Shown: positions 36,459 to 45,499, counted from the first letter of the stretch. The stretch is 64,000 nt of DNA from an uncultured Caryophanales bacterium (GCA_905197045.1 CAJJXG010000003.1:1-64000), one strand, 5' to 3'. The notes: generated from the letters alone by a model not told the origin. Numbers and translations: made by a program.

Positions 36459-36493
36459 GTATCTATGATACATATCTTATTGTCGAAAGACAA
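36455..36493 (-). promoter_or_regulatory. Promoter of the surface locus with two overlapping palindromes
   Basis: On the minus strand TTGTCT (36488-36493), a 17-bp spacer and TATCAT (36465-36470). Palindrome A, ATATGTATC-TAT-GATACATAT (36455-36475), covers the -10 and start site. Palindrome B, TTGTC-GAAA-GACAA (36480-36493), covers the -35 and spacer. Such placement is expected for repressor sites, though B could also be an RNA-type hairpin. Confidence 0.6.
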
Positions 36494-36738
36494 GATATCG
36501 AAGAGTATATTTTTTACATATTTCACAAAAAAGACGCAAAAGTGAACTATTTTTTGATTATTTTATAGGAATTTTCTATTCAAAACTTCTCATTTTTGGC
36601 AGTTTTCTTCCATTTTTGCATTTTTGAAAACTTATTATTTTGTTAAAAACCGTCATTCGTAATTTGTTCAAAATATCTGTATTTAGAAACGAATAATAAA
36701 TGAAACAAGCTTTATTGCAAGTAAAAAACTATCCTTAA
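36494..36738. other. AT-rich gap between the locus promoter and the transposase remnant
   Basis: No gene or clear signal. A short reading frame from an ATG at 36700 runs into a stop at 36736-36738 in the same frame as the transposase remnant, so decayed element sequence may extend to about 36700. Confidence 0.45.
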
Positions 36739-37212
36739 ATAAAGTTTTTCGGACATTATTGTGCAGCTGCGAATTTAGACAAGACGCCTGGAAAAGTTGT
36801 TTCGCTTAATGAATACCGTTGGAATATCGAATACATGTTTAGAACGATGAAAACTAATTAAAATGCTCACCCACTTTTTGTGTATACTGAAGAACACATT
36901 AAAGGACATTTAAAGATTGTTTGTTTAAAATTAAATGTTTTAAGATTGCTTCATTTAGATATGTATAAAGTTATAAGAAAAACTGAAGATATTGAAAAAC
37001 TAGGTGATGAAGATCCGGATTATGAATGGCTTACTTTAAATAAAATTTTAGATACTTTAAGAGACATGAACTTAATGGAATTAAACGTCGAAGAAGAGTT
37101 CTTTGTTCCTTCATTTACAAGAACAAAACTTAAAGAGGCATTAAGAAAAACTTATGAGATCGCATTAGCGAAATCATTAATAAGAGGAAAAATTCTCAAG
37201 AAATTTAAATAG
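36739..37212 (+). pseudogene. Truncated IS4/IS1634-superfamily transposase remnant
   Basis: Reading in one frame gives KFFGHYCAANLDKTPGK, then NEYRWNIEYMFRTMKTN, a TAA at 36859-36861, then HPLFVYTEEHIKGHLKIVCL and the C-terminus to 37212. R-(3)-E-(6)-K in RWNIEYMFRTMK matches the IS4-type catalytic signature around the third acidic residue, and TEEHIKGH is typical of IS1634 relatives. The N-terminal two thirds, with the two Asp residues, are missing, so it cannot be active. A 110-aa open stretch (36880-37212) is only the tail. It lies just upstream of the surface locus promoter. Confidence 0.82.
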
Positions 37213-37243
37213 TTCGCTACAAAAATTTTAAAGCGACACAGTG

Positions 37244-37270
37244 AAAAAAGCGATGGTTATCGCTTTTTTT
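37244..37270. terminator. Bidirectional intrinsic terminator
   Basis: AAAAAAGCGAT-GGTT-ATCGCTTTTTT: 11-bp perfect stem with a 4-nt loop, T-tract on one side and A-tract on the other. It serves the minus-strand GH13 gene and the old transposase on the plus strand. Confidence 0.85.
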
Positions 37271-37332
37271 CATTTTTAGATGTAAAAGTCAGCAAAGTAT
37301 GCAAAACTGACTGATTTTAAAGTTAATGGGTG

Positions 37333-39081
37333 TTAAATATGTGCACTAAGAAGGATAAAACCATAGGAATTTATGCTCTTTCCTTCGACTTTATTAGAAA
37401 GAACAATCTTGCTATCATCCTTTAAAAAGTTTGCTAAATTTAAACTTTTATTAGAATTATTAATAATTAAAGTATACTTATCGTTTAAATAGATTCTTCT
37501 TAATATTAATAAGCCTTCATCACTATAACTTAGTTCCATCTCTCCTTTTTTAAAAGCATCTAGCTTTCTTAAAGCAAAGATCTTTTTCATTAAGGCAAAT
37601 TCTTCACTATTAAATTCTTTTGAATCCCATTCCATACCTTTACGGTTAAAAGGATCATCTCCTCCTTCCATAAAGATTTCATCACCATAATAAACCATTG
37701 GTAAACCAATAAAAGAAATTAAAAATAATTCACTTAATAAATATAAATCCTTATTACCATTTAAATAACTATAAAAACGATGAGCATCATGACTATCAAT
37801 GAGATTAAGAAGCATCTTATTTGTTGGAGTTTTATAGCGGATTAATTCATTATTTAATCTTTCAACAAACTCTTTAGTAGAGATTGTTTTATCTGCAAAA
37901 TAAGCTTTTAAGTTAAATAAGAAAGCATAATTCATTGATGAATCCCATTCATTAGAATTTAAAAAAGAATAAGCGTTATACCAACATTCTCCAATTATAA
38001 ATATATCTTCTTTAATCTTTGTTAATTCTTTTTTAAATTCAATCCAAAAAGAATGAGGTATTTCATTTGAGACATCAAGTCGATAAGCATCAATATCGCA
38101 TTCTTTTAAATAATACTTAGCAACTTCTAAAAAATAGTTTTTAGCTAAATCATTATTAAGATTTACTTTAGGCATCATAAAGCTTTCAGAAAAGCTCATA
38201 TAATTAATTGGTTTTTGATATTTAACTTCATCTCCTTCAATCATGTAAAAATCAAAGTATTTAGAATGTTTACCATTTTTAATTACATCTTGAAAGAAAG
38301 GATGGAAAAAGGAAGTATGATTAAAAACAAGATCCATGCAAACTAAGATATCTAACTCATGAGCTTTTTTAACAAGTTCTTTAAAAGTTGATAAATCTCC
38401 TAAACGAGGATCAATTTCATAATAATCTAAAGTGTCGTATTTATGATTAGAGTTAGCTTTAAAAATTGGGGTAAGATAGATTGCACCAATTCCAAGATCT
38501 TTTAAATACTCTAATTTGTCCTTTACTCCTTTTAAATCTCCTCCTAAAAAGATTGGATGATATTTCCCATCTTTAAATGCATATAAATCAGTTGAATCCC
38601 AGCTTCTTGTAACATAATCCTTATTTAATGAGTCTGAAGATTTTTTAAAGCTATCAACAAAGATTTGATAAAAGATTCTTCCTTCAAATTTAGAGTTAAC
38701 TTTTACAATGTCATTAGAGTTTATAAAAGCATAACGAAAAGCACTAATTTGCGAGTAAGTATAATCATAACTTTTGCTTAGTCCTTCATCAGATAAATAA
38801 TACTCTTTATCATCTTTATCAATAATATGAAAGATATAAGAAAAAGATGGGAAGTTATTAAAAAGCGTTGCTTCATAATAAAGAAAATCTGAGTCAGAGT
38901 ATTTAATCTCCATCTTTTTCTTTTCTCTTTCTTTAATAAAGCGCATTGCTGGATTAAATAAAACTTCCACAAGTTTAAAAGAATCTTCTTTACTTGCTCT
39001 TAAACGTAAAGAGAGAGTTTTTTCATCAAGAGGATAAGCATATTCAGAATCTATTCTATGTAACAAAGCTAATCTATTCAT
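37333..39081 (-). CDS. Second intracellular GH13 alpha-glucanase (neopullulanase type)
   Basis: This 582-aa protein has no signal peptide. An N-terminal beta-sandwich (1-110) precedes the GH13 barrel: region I MDLVFNHTS (249-257), nucleophile Asp336 in AYRLDVSNE, acid/base Glu365 in IIGECWYN, Asp432 in DSHDAHRF, and QIFVDSF / GGDLKGVKDKLEYLKDLG as in GH13_20. It differs considerably from the operon-encoded GH13, so it is probably complementary in chain-length or branch specificity. It is monocistronic, with AAAGGGA before the ATG, TATAAT about 25 nt upstream, and no copy of the 26-bp operator. Confidence 0.87.
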   Translation of the reverse strand: MNRLALLHRIDSEYAYPLDEKTLSLRLRASKEDSFKLVEVLFNPAMRFIKEREKKKMEIKYSDSDFLYYEATLFNNFPSFSYIFHIIDKDDKEYYLSDEGLSKSYDYTYSQISAFRYAFINSNDIVKVNSKFEGRIFYQIFVDSFKKSSDSLNKDYVTRSWDSTDLYAFKDGKYHPIFLGGDLKGVKDKLEYLKDLGIGAIYLTPIFKANSNHKYDTLDYYEIDPRLGDLSTFKELVKKAHELDILVCMDLVFNHTSFFHPFFQDVIKNGKHSKYFDFYMIEGDEVKYQKPINYMSFSESFMMPKVNLNNDLAKNYFLEVAKYYLKECDIDAYRLDVSNEIPHSFWIEFKKELTKIKEDIFIIGECWYNAYSFLNSNEWDSSMNYAFLFNLKAYFADKTISTKEFVERLNNELIRYKTPTNKMLLNLIDSHDAHRFYSYLNGNKDLYLLSELFLISFIGLPMVYYGDEIFMEGGDDPFNRKGMEWDSKEFNSEEFALMKKIFALRKLDAFKKGEMELSYSDEGLLILRRIYLNDKYTLIINNSNKSLNLANFLKDDSKIVLSNKVEGKSINSYGFILLSAHI

Positions 39082-39444
39082 ATATTCCCTTTCATCAAGT
39101 TAATATTATAAAAGAAGCTCTATATTAATTAATAGATAATCTTTTTAAACTTTTTAAAAATATTTTTTAATTTTACGAACTAAACTCCTTTATATTAGTG
39201 AAGGAGTATTAAGCTTTACTCTTTCACTTATTTTAGGAGGTGATGATCTTCATTTAATTATTAGTTTTATTGCACTTTTATTCATCTTAAGTGTCTCTAA
39301 CTTATGCATTTATTTTTAAATAAGAAAGTCTTTTTCTTTATTTAACTAATTTCTTCTTACTAAGAAGAAATAGTCTTAGCTTAAGTTAATAGAAACAAAA
39401 AACTTCCCTATTTTATTAAAAATAGTGCAAAAATGGCATTAAAT
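39082..39444. other. AT-rich intergenic region with orphan Shine-Dalgarno and hairpin
   Basis: Contains AGGAGG at 39235-39240 followed by GTGATGATC, which opens no frame longer than a few codons. The hydrophobic frame from 39242 to about 39319 (LHLIISFIALLFILSV) has no usable start. A 9-bp hairpin TTTCTTCTT-ACT-AAGAAGAAA lies at 39350-39370. It may be the remains of a small toxin-like gene. Confidence 0.4.
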
Positions 39445-39473
39445 TTGCTTTTTTAAATTACGTTTGCTAGAAT
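39445..39473 (+). promoter_or_regulatory. Promoter of the GNAT gene, predicted leaderless
   Basis: TTGCTT (39445-39450), 17-bp spacer, TGC-extended TAGAAT (39468-39473), 6 nt, then the ATG at 39480. There is no Shine-Dalgarno. Confidence 0.65.
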
Positions 39474-39479
39474 CTATTT

Positions 39480-39983
39480 ATGACAAGCAAAAGATTTTTA
39501 AGAAAAGTAAGTTTATCCGATTTGACTGAGTTATCCTTAATGCTCAAAGATTTTTGGGTTTCTCAACTTATTGAAGCAAGCGATGAAGATATATTAGAAG
39601 ACATTAGAAGGATGCTTTCTCCTAAATGTTTTGGCTACCTTATTATGCTTGATAATAATATTGCCGGCTTTACTTTTGTTAATGAAAAATATGGCTATAC
39701 CAATAACATTGAATATCTTTATATTAAACCTGAATTTAGAAGAAAAGGTTTAGCTAGTTTTGCTTTAAAAAAGATTAAGGAAATAGTCCTTGCTAAAGGA
39801 AATCCACGTGTTCAAATTGAAGTTGCTCCAAATAATATTAGTGCTTTAAAGCTTTACTATAAGCAAGGCTTTACTTCAATTGACACTATTACTTTATCGA
39901 CTTCTATCGCTGGAAAAACTAAAAAATTCACTTTCCAAAACATGGAATTTTTAGCTAATCCAAAAGAATCATTTAAAGAATAA
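39480..39983 (+). CDS. GNAT-family N-acetyltransferase
   Basis: This 167-aa protein has the acetyl-CoA binding motif A as EYLYIKPEFRRKGLASFALK (about 79-98; R-x-x-G-x-[GA]) and motif B as NNISALKLYYKQGFTSI. The substrate is unknown. It looks monocistronic and is followed by the MATE gene 80 bp on. The start codon coincides with the predicted transcription start. Confidence 0.85.
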   Translation: MTSKRFLRKVSLSDLTELSLMLKDFWVSQLIEASDEDILEDIRRMLSPKCFGYLIMLDNNIAGFTFVNEKYGYTNNIEYLYIKPEFRRKGLASFALKKIKEIVLAKGNPRVQIEVAPNNISALKLYYKQGFTSIDTITLSTSIAGKTKKFTFQNMEFLANPKESFKE

Positions 39984-40063
39984 TTAATAGAGAGAACATC
40001 TATAAATTATCACTAATTATTTAGTTGCAATTTAAGAAAGTATAATTAAAATATTCTTTCGGT

Positions 40064-41473
40064 ATGCAACTGAAGTCTATGGATTTAACTAGTGGATCAA
40101 CCACTACTTTAATCAAAAAAGTAATATTATTTTCTTTGCCATTAATGCTCGTCGGATGCCTCGAAATTTTATTTTCAACATTCGATTTAATAGTCATAGA
40201 AGGATATGAAGGTGAGTTAGCGGCTGCTGCTGTTGGAGCTAACGCTGCTTTAAACTCCCTTTTGACAAATGTTTTTATAGGCTTATCAGCTGGAGAAAAC
40301 GTTATCATCGCTAAATATTATGGCGAAAACGATAAGGTTTCTGCTGAAAAAGCTTGCTATTCTGGGTTAATTTTAGCTTTTTTATCTGGAGTTATAGTAA
40401 TGATTATCGGCTATTTTTTAGCTCCATCATTATTAAAACTTCAAAATGTTGACGAATCATATTTTAATTTAGCGGTTGAGTATTTAAGAACTTATTTTTA
40501 CGCTCTTCCTTTTATTAGCATTTATAATTTTGGTAGTGCAATCTTTAGAGGAACAGGTAATTCGAGAATGCCTCTTATATTTTTAGGCATTGCTGGCTTA
40601 CTTCATATATCACTTAATTATCTTTTTGTTTACGCTTGTCATTTATCAGTTGTTGGAACTGGATTAAGTAGTATATTTTCTTATCTAACAGCTTCTATAC
40701 TTGTATTTATCTTCTTAAAGAAAAATAAGAACTTTATCGACTTTAAATTTAAAAAGATTCGTCTATATAAGAAAGAGACACTTGAGATATTAAAAGTTGG
40801 AATACCTAGCGGACTTCAAGGAATGATTTTTGCTGTTTCTAACATGATACTTCAATCAACTGTCAATACTTGGGGCCCTCGCGTTGTTGAAGTTAATGCG
40901 GATTGTGAATCAATTGAAAACTTTTGCTACACTTCTATGTTTTCAATTGCTCAAGGCGGCTCAGCTTTTATTAGTGCAAATTATGGAAAAGGCGAAACTA
41001 AAAACGTTAAAAAACTCATATTTATAATTGAAGGCGTCTGTATGGGTTTTGGCTTATTAATCGGTCTTTCGCTTTTGGCTTTACACACTCCTTTAATTGC
41101 TGCTTATACAGGTGGAAAAGCTGATTCAGAATTTTATTTATTATGTTTTGAAAGATTATCACTTCTTTTACCAACTTACTTTATATGTGGAGCCATGGAT
41201 TCTTTCACTAATTTCTTACGTGGATTAAATAGAGCAATAATTCCAATGATAATCTCAATCTTTTGGGCTTGTATTTTTAGACTTATTTGGAATTTCTTTA
41301 TTTATTCTCCTGATCCAGAAAGTATCATGCACTCTACTCTTATTTTATATACTTGTTATCCAGTAAGTTGGTGCGCTTCTTTAATCAGTCAATTAGTTTA
41401 TTATTTAATTGAACGCAAAAAAATCTATCGAGAAATCGAAAAGAATAAAGTTGCTTTTCAAAATGCTCAATAG
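40064..41473 (+). CDS. MATE-family multidrug/cation efflux transporter
   Basis: This 469-aa protein has twelve predicted TM helices in two MATE repeats. LFSLPLMLVGCLEILFSTFD (about 22-41) is the usual opening, followed by AVGANAALNSLLTNVFIGLS, SAIFRGTGNSRMPL and AIFRG-type loops; the second half has NFLRGLNRAIIPMIISIFW. The family exports organic cations or drugs with H+ or Na+ antiport. There is no Shine-Dalgarno before the ATG at 40064; a second ATG lies at 40079. TATAAT at 40041-40046 and TATTCT at 40052-40057 are alternative -10 boxes; the latter again ends 6 nt before the ATG. Confidence 0.9.
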   Translation: MQLKSMDLTSGSTTTLIKKVILFSLPLMLVGCLEILFSTFDLIVIEGYEGELAAAAVGANAALNSLLTNVFIGLSAGENVIIAKYYGENDKVSAEKACYSGLILAFLSGVIVMIIGYFLAPSLLKLQNVDESYFNLAVEYLRTYFYALPFISIYNFGSAIFRGTGNSRMPLIFLGIAGLLHISLNYLFVYACHLSVVGTGLSSIFSYLTASILVFIFLKKNKNFIDFKFKKIRLYKKETLEILKVGIPSGLQGMIFAVSNMILQSTVNTWGPRVVEVNADCESIENFCYTSMFSIAQGGSAFISANYGKGETKNVKKLIFIIEGVCMGFGLLIGLSLLALHTPLIAAYTGGKADSEFYLLCFERLSLLLPTYFICGAMDSFTNFLRGLNRAIIPMIISIFWACIFRLIWNFFIYSPDPESIMHSTLILYTCYPVSWCASLISQLVYYLIERKKIYREIEKNKVAFQNAQ

Positions 41474-41484
41474 ATTTAATTAGA

Positions 41485-42198
41485 CTATTTAGTTATATCA
41501 AAATGTTGAAATGTAACTGAATCAGCGTAAGGTTTAATTTTGTTATAGTCCTCTTTATTTTCAATTGTCCAGCACATTACAAGTTTAGTTTGTTTAACTT
41601 TTTGGTATTTTTCTTTTTCTAAAAGTTCCCACTCTAAGTCAACGCCCTCAAAGAAACATCTTAAGGCAAAAACCCAACTATTCTTTTTATCAACTAATAA
41701 GGATCTAATAAATCCACTATCTTTAAATGGATAAAGACATTGAGGATAAAAAGAAATTAAAACAATGTTTCTTTTATCTTTTATTACCTTTAAAGCTTCT
41801 TTAACTTTTAAAGCAAGATCTTTATAGTTTTTAGTTTTAGAATATGGTTTTAATTCAACAACAATAGGTACTCTTTCTTTTGTTAAATCAAAGACTTCTT
41901 CTAAAGTAGGAATTATCTCACCATTAAGTAACTTGAAGTTATTTTTAATCTCTTCTAGGGTAAGCTCTTCAATAATGCCTTCTTTACCAGTTGTTCTTAA
42001 AAGATTAGAGTCATGACATACAATAAGTTTATTGTCTTTTGTTAAATGAACATCAAGTTCAAAAGCAAAGTTATGTTCGATTGCATTTTTAAAGGCATCA
42101 AGTCCGTTTTCAATATAAAACTTATTGTGATAGCCTCTATGAGCTACTCCTTTTAAAATTAAAGGATTCACTCTATTAAGAATTTCCTCTTTTTTCAT
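41485..42198 (-). CDS. Glycerophosphodiester phosphodiesterase
   Basis: This 237-aa cytoplasmic GDPD has GVAHRGYHNKFYIENGLDAF (catalytic His-Arg and metal Glu region), FELDVHLTKDNKLIVCHD (metal ligands and second His), and VELKPYSK. It hydrolyses glycerophosphodiesters to glycerol-3-phosphate and an alcohol. It starts 2 bp after the MFS transporter gene, so the transporter may import its substrate. Confidence 0.9.
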   Translation of the reverse strand: MKKEEILNRVNPLILKGVAHRGYHNKFYIENGLDAFKNAIEHNFAFELDVHLTKDNKLIVCHDSNLLRTTGKEGIIEELTLEEIKNNFKLLNGEIIPTLEEVFDLTKERVPIVVELKPYSKTKNYKDLALKVKEALKVIKDKRNIVLISFYPQCLYPFKDSGFIRSLLVDKKNSWVFALRCFFEGVDLEWELLEKEKYQKVKQTKLVMCWTIENKEDYNKIKPYADSVTFQHFDITK

Positions 42199-42200
42199 TA

Positions 42201-43631
42201 TCAGTCATCGCCTCCTATAGATTCTAATCCTTTTTTAAAATCTGTTTTTGTGGATTTAACATTTTTAACAAATAGGAAAACTACAAAAGAAACGCTTAGG
42301 CAAACTAAAGCATAAATTGGTAAGATTCCAAAATCAAAAGATGGAACAAGAAGAATAGAACCTAATGCTACTGGAGTAATAGTTTGAGCAGCCATTGATG
42401 CAGCATAATAATAACCAGTAAAGCGACCAATCTTTTTAGAATTACAGAGTTCAACAACCATTGGATAAGAATTAACATGGACTAAAGACATACCAAATCC
42501 TTTTATAAACCAAATAAAATAAAGGAATATTGGGAATTGTTTACTTCCTTCAGCAAATTCTAAAAGCGTAAAGCTCAAAATGGCCCAAACAATGTAAGAT
42601 AAAAGGGTCAAGCCAAGACCACCAACTAGAGTCCGTTTTCTGCCAATTTTTCCAGCAATTATTCCACCAATTGCAAACCCAATTACAGAACCGACTCCTC
42701 CAACAATTGTGTTAATCATGTTAGACATCGAAGAAGCTTCAAAATAATAAATGGTGTAATTCCCCATAAATGTAGAAATACCATTATCACTCATAAACCA
42801 GAAGAATTCGGCGACAAGAATTAAAATAAGCATTATTTTATTACTTCTTGTTAAAGGTTTATCATCAAATACTTTTTCTTTAAGTTCAGATAATTCTTCT
42901 CCACGTTTCATTTCAGGAGCAATTTCTGCTTCAATCTTATTTTCCTTAATTTTAAAGAATAAGACGAGGCAAGAGATAATCATTAAAACTGAAGCGAGTA
43001 AGAATGGAATTTCAATTACCCAAATATTTCCAGCGGCCCATCCGCCTTCTTCGTTTTGATCTAAATAATCGGTTAAAACAAAGACAATACCAACAATTGT
43101 TGCAAATGCTCCACCGATATAACCCATGATATTTATAATGCCATTTGCTTTACTTCTTAATGGTTTTGGCGTCATATCAGGCATCAAGCTAACAGCTGGA
43201 TTTCGATACATCATCATAAATATAACAACTATCGCCATCATCGAAATAACTCCGGCTATATTGTTAAAGTGAAAAAAGACAGGAATAAAAGGAAAGGCTA
43301 CCGCACAAACAAAAGTACCAACAAGAATATAAGGCATTCTTTTACCAATTGGCGACTTTGTTTTATCAGATAAGGCCCCAAAAATAGGAAGAAGGATTAA
43401 CGCTGCAAGATTATCAAGAGCCATGATAATTCCTACAAGATATTGGACTTCTTCTTCATTTGTGATATTTGGGAAAGCTCCCTTAAAAAGTTCTGTCAAA
43501 AACGTTGGACACCATGAATCATAAACTTGCCATAAAAGTAAGATACCAAAGAAAGCAAAACCGATTATCGCTGTTCTTTTGATATTTAGTTTTAATTCAG
43601 GTTCATGACTTTGACTTATATTATTTTCCAT
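42201..43631 (-). CDS. MFS transporter (GPH/SLC45-like sugar or glycoside symporter)
   Basis: This 476-aa protein has twelve TM helices. The loop LSDKTKSPIGKRMPYILVGT is the cytoplasmic signature D-x-[ST]-x-x-x-G-[KR]-R-[MR]-P of GPH/SLC45-type carriers, and GKIGRKRTLVGGLGL follows in the second half. The start at 43631 is chosen because AAGGAG lies 6 nt upstream; a TTG at 43646 would place that motif inside the coding region. It lies in an operon with HAD upstream and GDPD downstream. The substrate is unproven. It ends in TGA. Confidence 0.85.
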   Translation of the reverse strand: MENNISQSHEPELKLNIKRTAIIGFAFFGILLLWQVYDSWCPTFLTELFKGAFPNITNEEEVQYLVGIIMALDNLAALILLPIFGALSDKTKSPIGKRMPYILVGTFVCAVAFPFIPVFFHFNNIAGVISMMAIVVIFMMMYRNPAVSLMPDMTPKPLRSKANGIINIMGYIGGAFATIVGIVFVLTDYLDQNEEGGWAAGNIWVIEIPFLLASVLMIISCLVLFFKIKENKIEAEIAPEMKRGEELSELKEKVFDDKPLTRSNKIMLILILVAEFFWFMSDNGISTFMGNYTIYYFEASSMSNMINTIVGGVGSVIGFAIGGIIAGKIGRKRTLVGGLGLTLLSYIVWAILSFTLLEFAEGSKQFPIFLYFIWFIKGFGMSLVHVNSYPMVVELCNSKKIGRFTGYYYAASMAAQTITPVALGSILLVPSFDFGILPIYALVCLSVSFVVFLFVKNVKSTKTDFKKGLESIGGDD

Positions 43632-43661
43632 AAACATCTCCTTCAATTTTTATGAAAATAG

Positions 43662-44312
43662 TTAACTTTTAAAGACTTTTTCAACTAAATTAGGTAGTTC
43701 TTGTAATGAATTTATTTTTAAAACACTTTCATCAACTTTCCCGAATCCATAGGAAGCATGAATAAAATTAACGTTTGCTTTTTTGCTTTCAAGAAAATCT
43801 TTTTTAGTATCACCAACATAAATAACTTCTTGGTAGTTATATTTATCTTTTACTAAAATAATATTTTCCCATTTCTCTAAGTTCGTATCTCCAGCACATA
43901 CGTGTCCTTTGAAGTATTTATTAAAATTATATGCTTTAAGGTAGCCTTCAATATAACCTTTATCAGAATTTGAAATAATAAAAAGTGGATATTTATTCGA
44001 CAAAACTTTAAGGATTTCTTCTTCGTGAGGATATAGTTTTCCTGGGTTATTTTGTAAATATAGAATTTCCTCATTTAAGCATAAAGCAAAATATTCAAGT
44101 CCTTTCTTTAACGAAACATCTTTAAAAGCTAATGGTGCCGTTTCTAAAGGAGTTAAACCCATAAAGGATTTTATTGTTTCAAAAGAAAAAGTATAATTTA
44201 GCTTATTTTCCTTCATGGCCTTATTCCAAGCTTCCATAATTTGAATAAGAGCATCCCATAAAGTTCCATCTAAATCAAAGAAAATTGCTTTATCACTCTT
44301 TAATTTTTCCAT
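43662..44312 (-). CDS. HAD-superfamily hydrolase (phosphoglycolate phosphatase-like)
   Basis: This 216-aa protein has motif I FFDLDGTLWD (D-x-D-G-T), motif II FIISNSDKG, and motif IV YVGDTKKDF, with a helical cap between motifs I and II. This is the Gph/beta-phosphoglucomutase-like subclass. It probably dephosphorylates a sugar phosphate or similar small molecule, possibly one made from the MFS substrate. It has its own TATAAT and AGGAA, and it heads the HAD-MFS-GDPD cluster. Confidence 0.87.
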   Translation of the reverse strand: MEKLKSDKAIFFDLDGTLWDALIQIMEAWNKAMKENKLNYTFSFETIKSFMGLTPLETAPLAFKDVSLKKGLEYFALCLNEEILYLQNNPGKLYPHEEEILKVLSNKYPLFIISNSDKGYIEGYLKAYNFNKYFKGHVCAGDTNLEKWENIILVKDKYNYQEVIYVGDTKKDFLESKKANVNFIHASYGFGKVDESVLKINSLQELPNLVEKVFKS

Positions 44313-44392
44313 CGTTAATTCCTAAATAATTATACCACTCGTTTATCTAAACTCTAAACAAGAGATTGTAAGTCTTTCTTTACAAAATCTGC

Positions 44393-45499
44393 TTAATCAA
44401 AAGTTTTACTTACTTTCACTAATAAATCGCGAATAGGCAAATGTTGTGGACAAATATTTTCACATTTACCGCATTTTATGCAATCTTTAGCTTTACCATG
44501 TTCCTTCGTGTGGAACACATAAAAATCTTTTGCATTAAGATCATTAAATTTGATGATGGAATTATAATCGCGGAATAAATCAGGAATTAGAATATGTTTT
44601 GGACATCCATCAACACAATATTTGCAACTTGTACAAGGAATTGTAGGTATAGATTTAAAAATCTTCACAACTTTTTTAAGAGCTTCTTTCTCTTTTTCGT
44701 TAAGTGGTTCAAATTCTTTCATAAAAGAAACATTATCGTTTAATTGTTCCATATTACTCATCCCACTTAAAACCATAAACACATTTGAGAAAGATGCGGC
44801 AAATCTAATAGCGTAGGAAGCATTGCTACCATTATGTAAATTTTCTAAAACTTTACTAGCCTCTTTTGGTAGATTTACTAAACTTCCGCCTTTAACAGGT
44901 TCCATTACAATAACTGGTTTATTATGTTTTAATGCAACTTCATAGCAAAGACGAGATTGGACAACAGGATCTTCGTAGTCTAAGTAGTTAAATTGAAGTT
45001 GGACAACTTCTACTTCAGGATGTTCTGTTAAAATCTTATCTAAAAACTCAGCAGAATCATGAAAAGATATCCCAATGTGTTTAATTTTACCTTCTTCTTT
45101 TAACTTTTTAGCTACATCATAGGCGTGACATTTTTGATATTGATCATAGTTGTTCTTTTGCTGGGCATGCATTAAATAGAAATCAAAATATTCTACTCCG
45201 CAAGCTTCAAGCTGTTTATTAAAAAGAGGAATAATATCTTCTTCTTTTGAAAAATAATTTGGTGAAAGCTTATTTGTTAAAACATAGTCTTCACGTTTAT
45301 ATCTTTTGGTAAGACATTCTCTAATGGCAATCTCACTTTGTTCGCTCAAATAGCCATGTGCCGTATCAAAATAATTAAATCCACTTGAAATAAAGTAATC
45401 GACCATTTTAGAAAATTCATCTAAATCAATTTTCTTGTCTTCACTAAGCGGAAGTCTCATAACGCCAAAGCCAAAGTTCTTTTTGATCTCTTTAAACAT
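44393..45499 (-). CDS. Aldo/keto reductase with C-terminal 4Fe-4S domain
   Basis: This 368-aa protein has an AKR barrel (NFGFGVMRLP, NYFDTAHGYLSEQSEIAI with the catalytic Asp/Tyr, DFYLMHAQ) followed by a ferredoxin-like tail with CTSCKYCVDGCPK and CIKCGKCENICPQ, enough cysteines for two 4Fe-4S clusters. This architecture is common in gut anaerobes; the substrate is unknown. The start at 45499 has AGAGGTGA 5 nt upstream, while an ATG at 45514 lacks one. It lies 62 bp downstream of the esterase gene, possibly in the same operon. Confidence 0.9.
   Translation of the reverse strand: MFKEIKKNFGFGVMRLPLSEDKKIDLDEFSKMVDYFISSGFNYFDTAHGYLSEQSEIAIRECLTKRYKREDYVLTNKLSPNYFSKEEDIIPLFNKQLEACGVEYFDFYLMHAQQKNNYDQYQKCHAYDVAKKLKEEGKIKHIGISFHDSAEFLDKILTEHPEVEVVQLQFNYLDYEDPVVQSRLCYEVALKHNKPVIVMEPVKGGSLVNLPKEASKVLENLHNGSNASYAIRFAASFSNVFMVLSGMSNMEQLNDNVSFMKEFEPLNEKEKEALKKVVKIFKSIPTIPCTSCKYCVDGCPKHILIPDLFRDYNSIIKFNDLNAKDFYVFHTKEHGKAKDCIKCGKCENICPQHLPIRDLLVKVSKTFD

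Noticed and set aside
36880..37212. Independent 110-aa protein
   Set aside because: The frame continues upstream into transposase sequence across a stop codon. It is the tail of a dead transposase.
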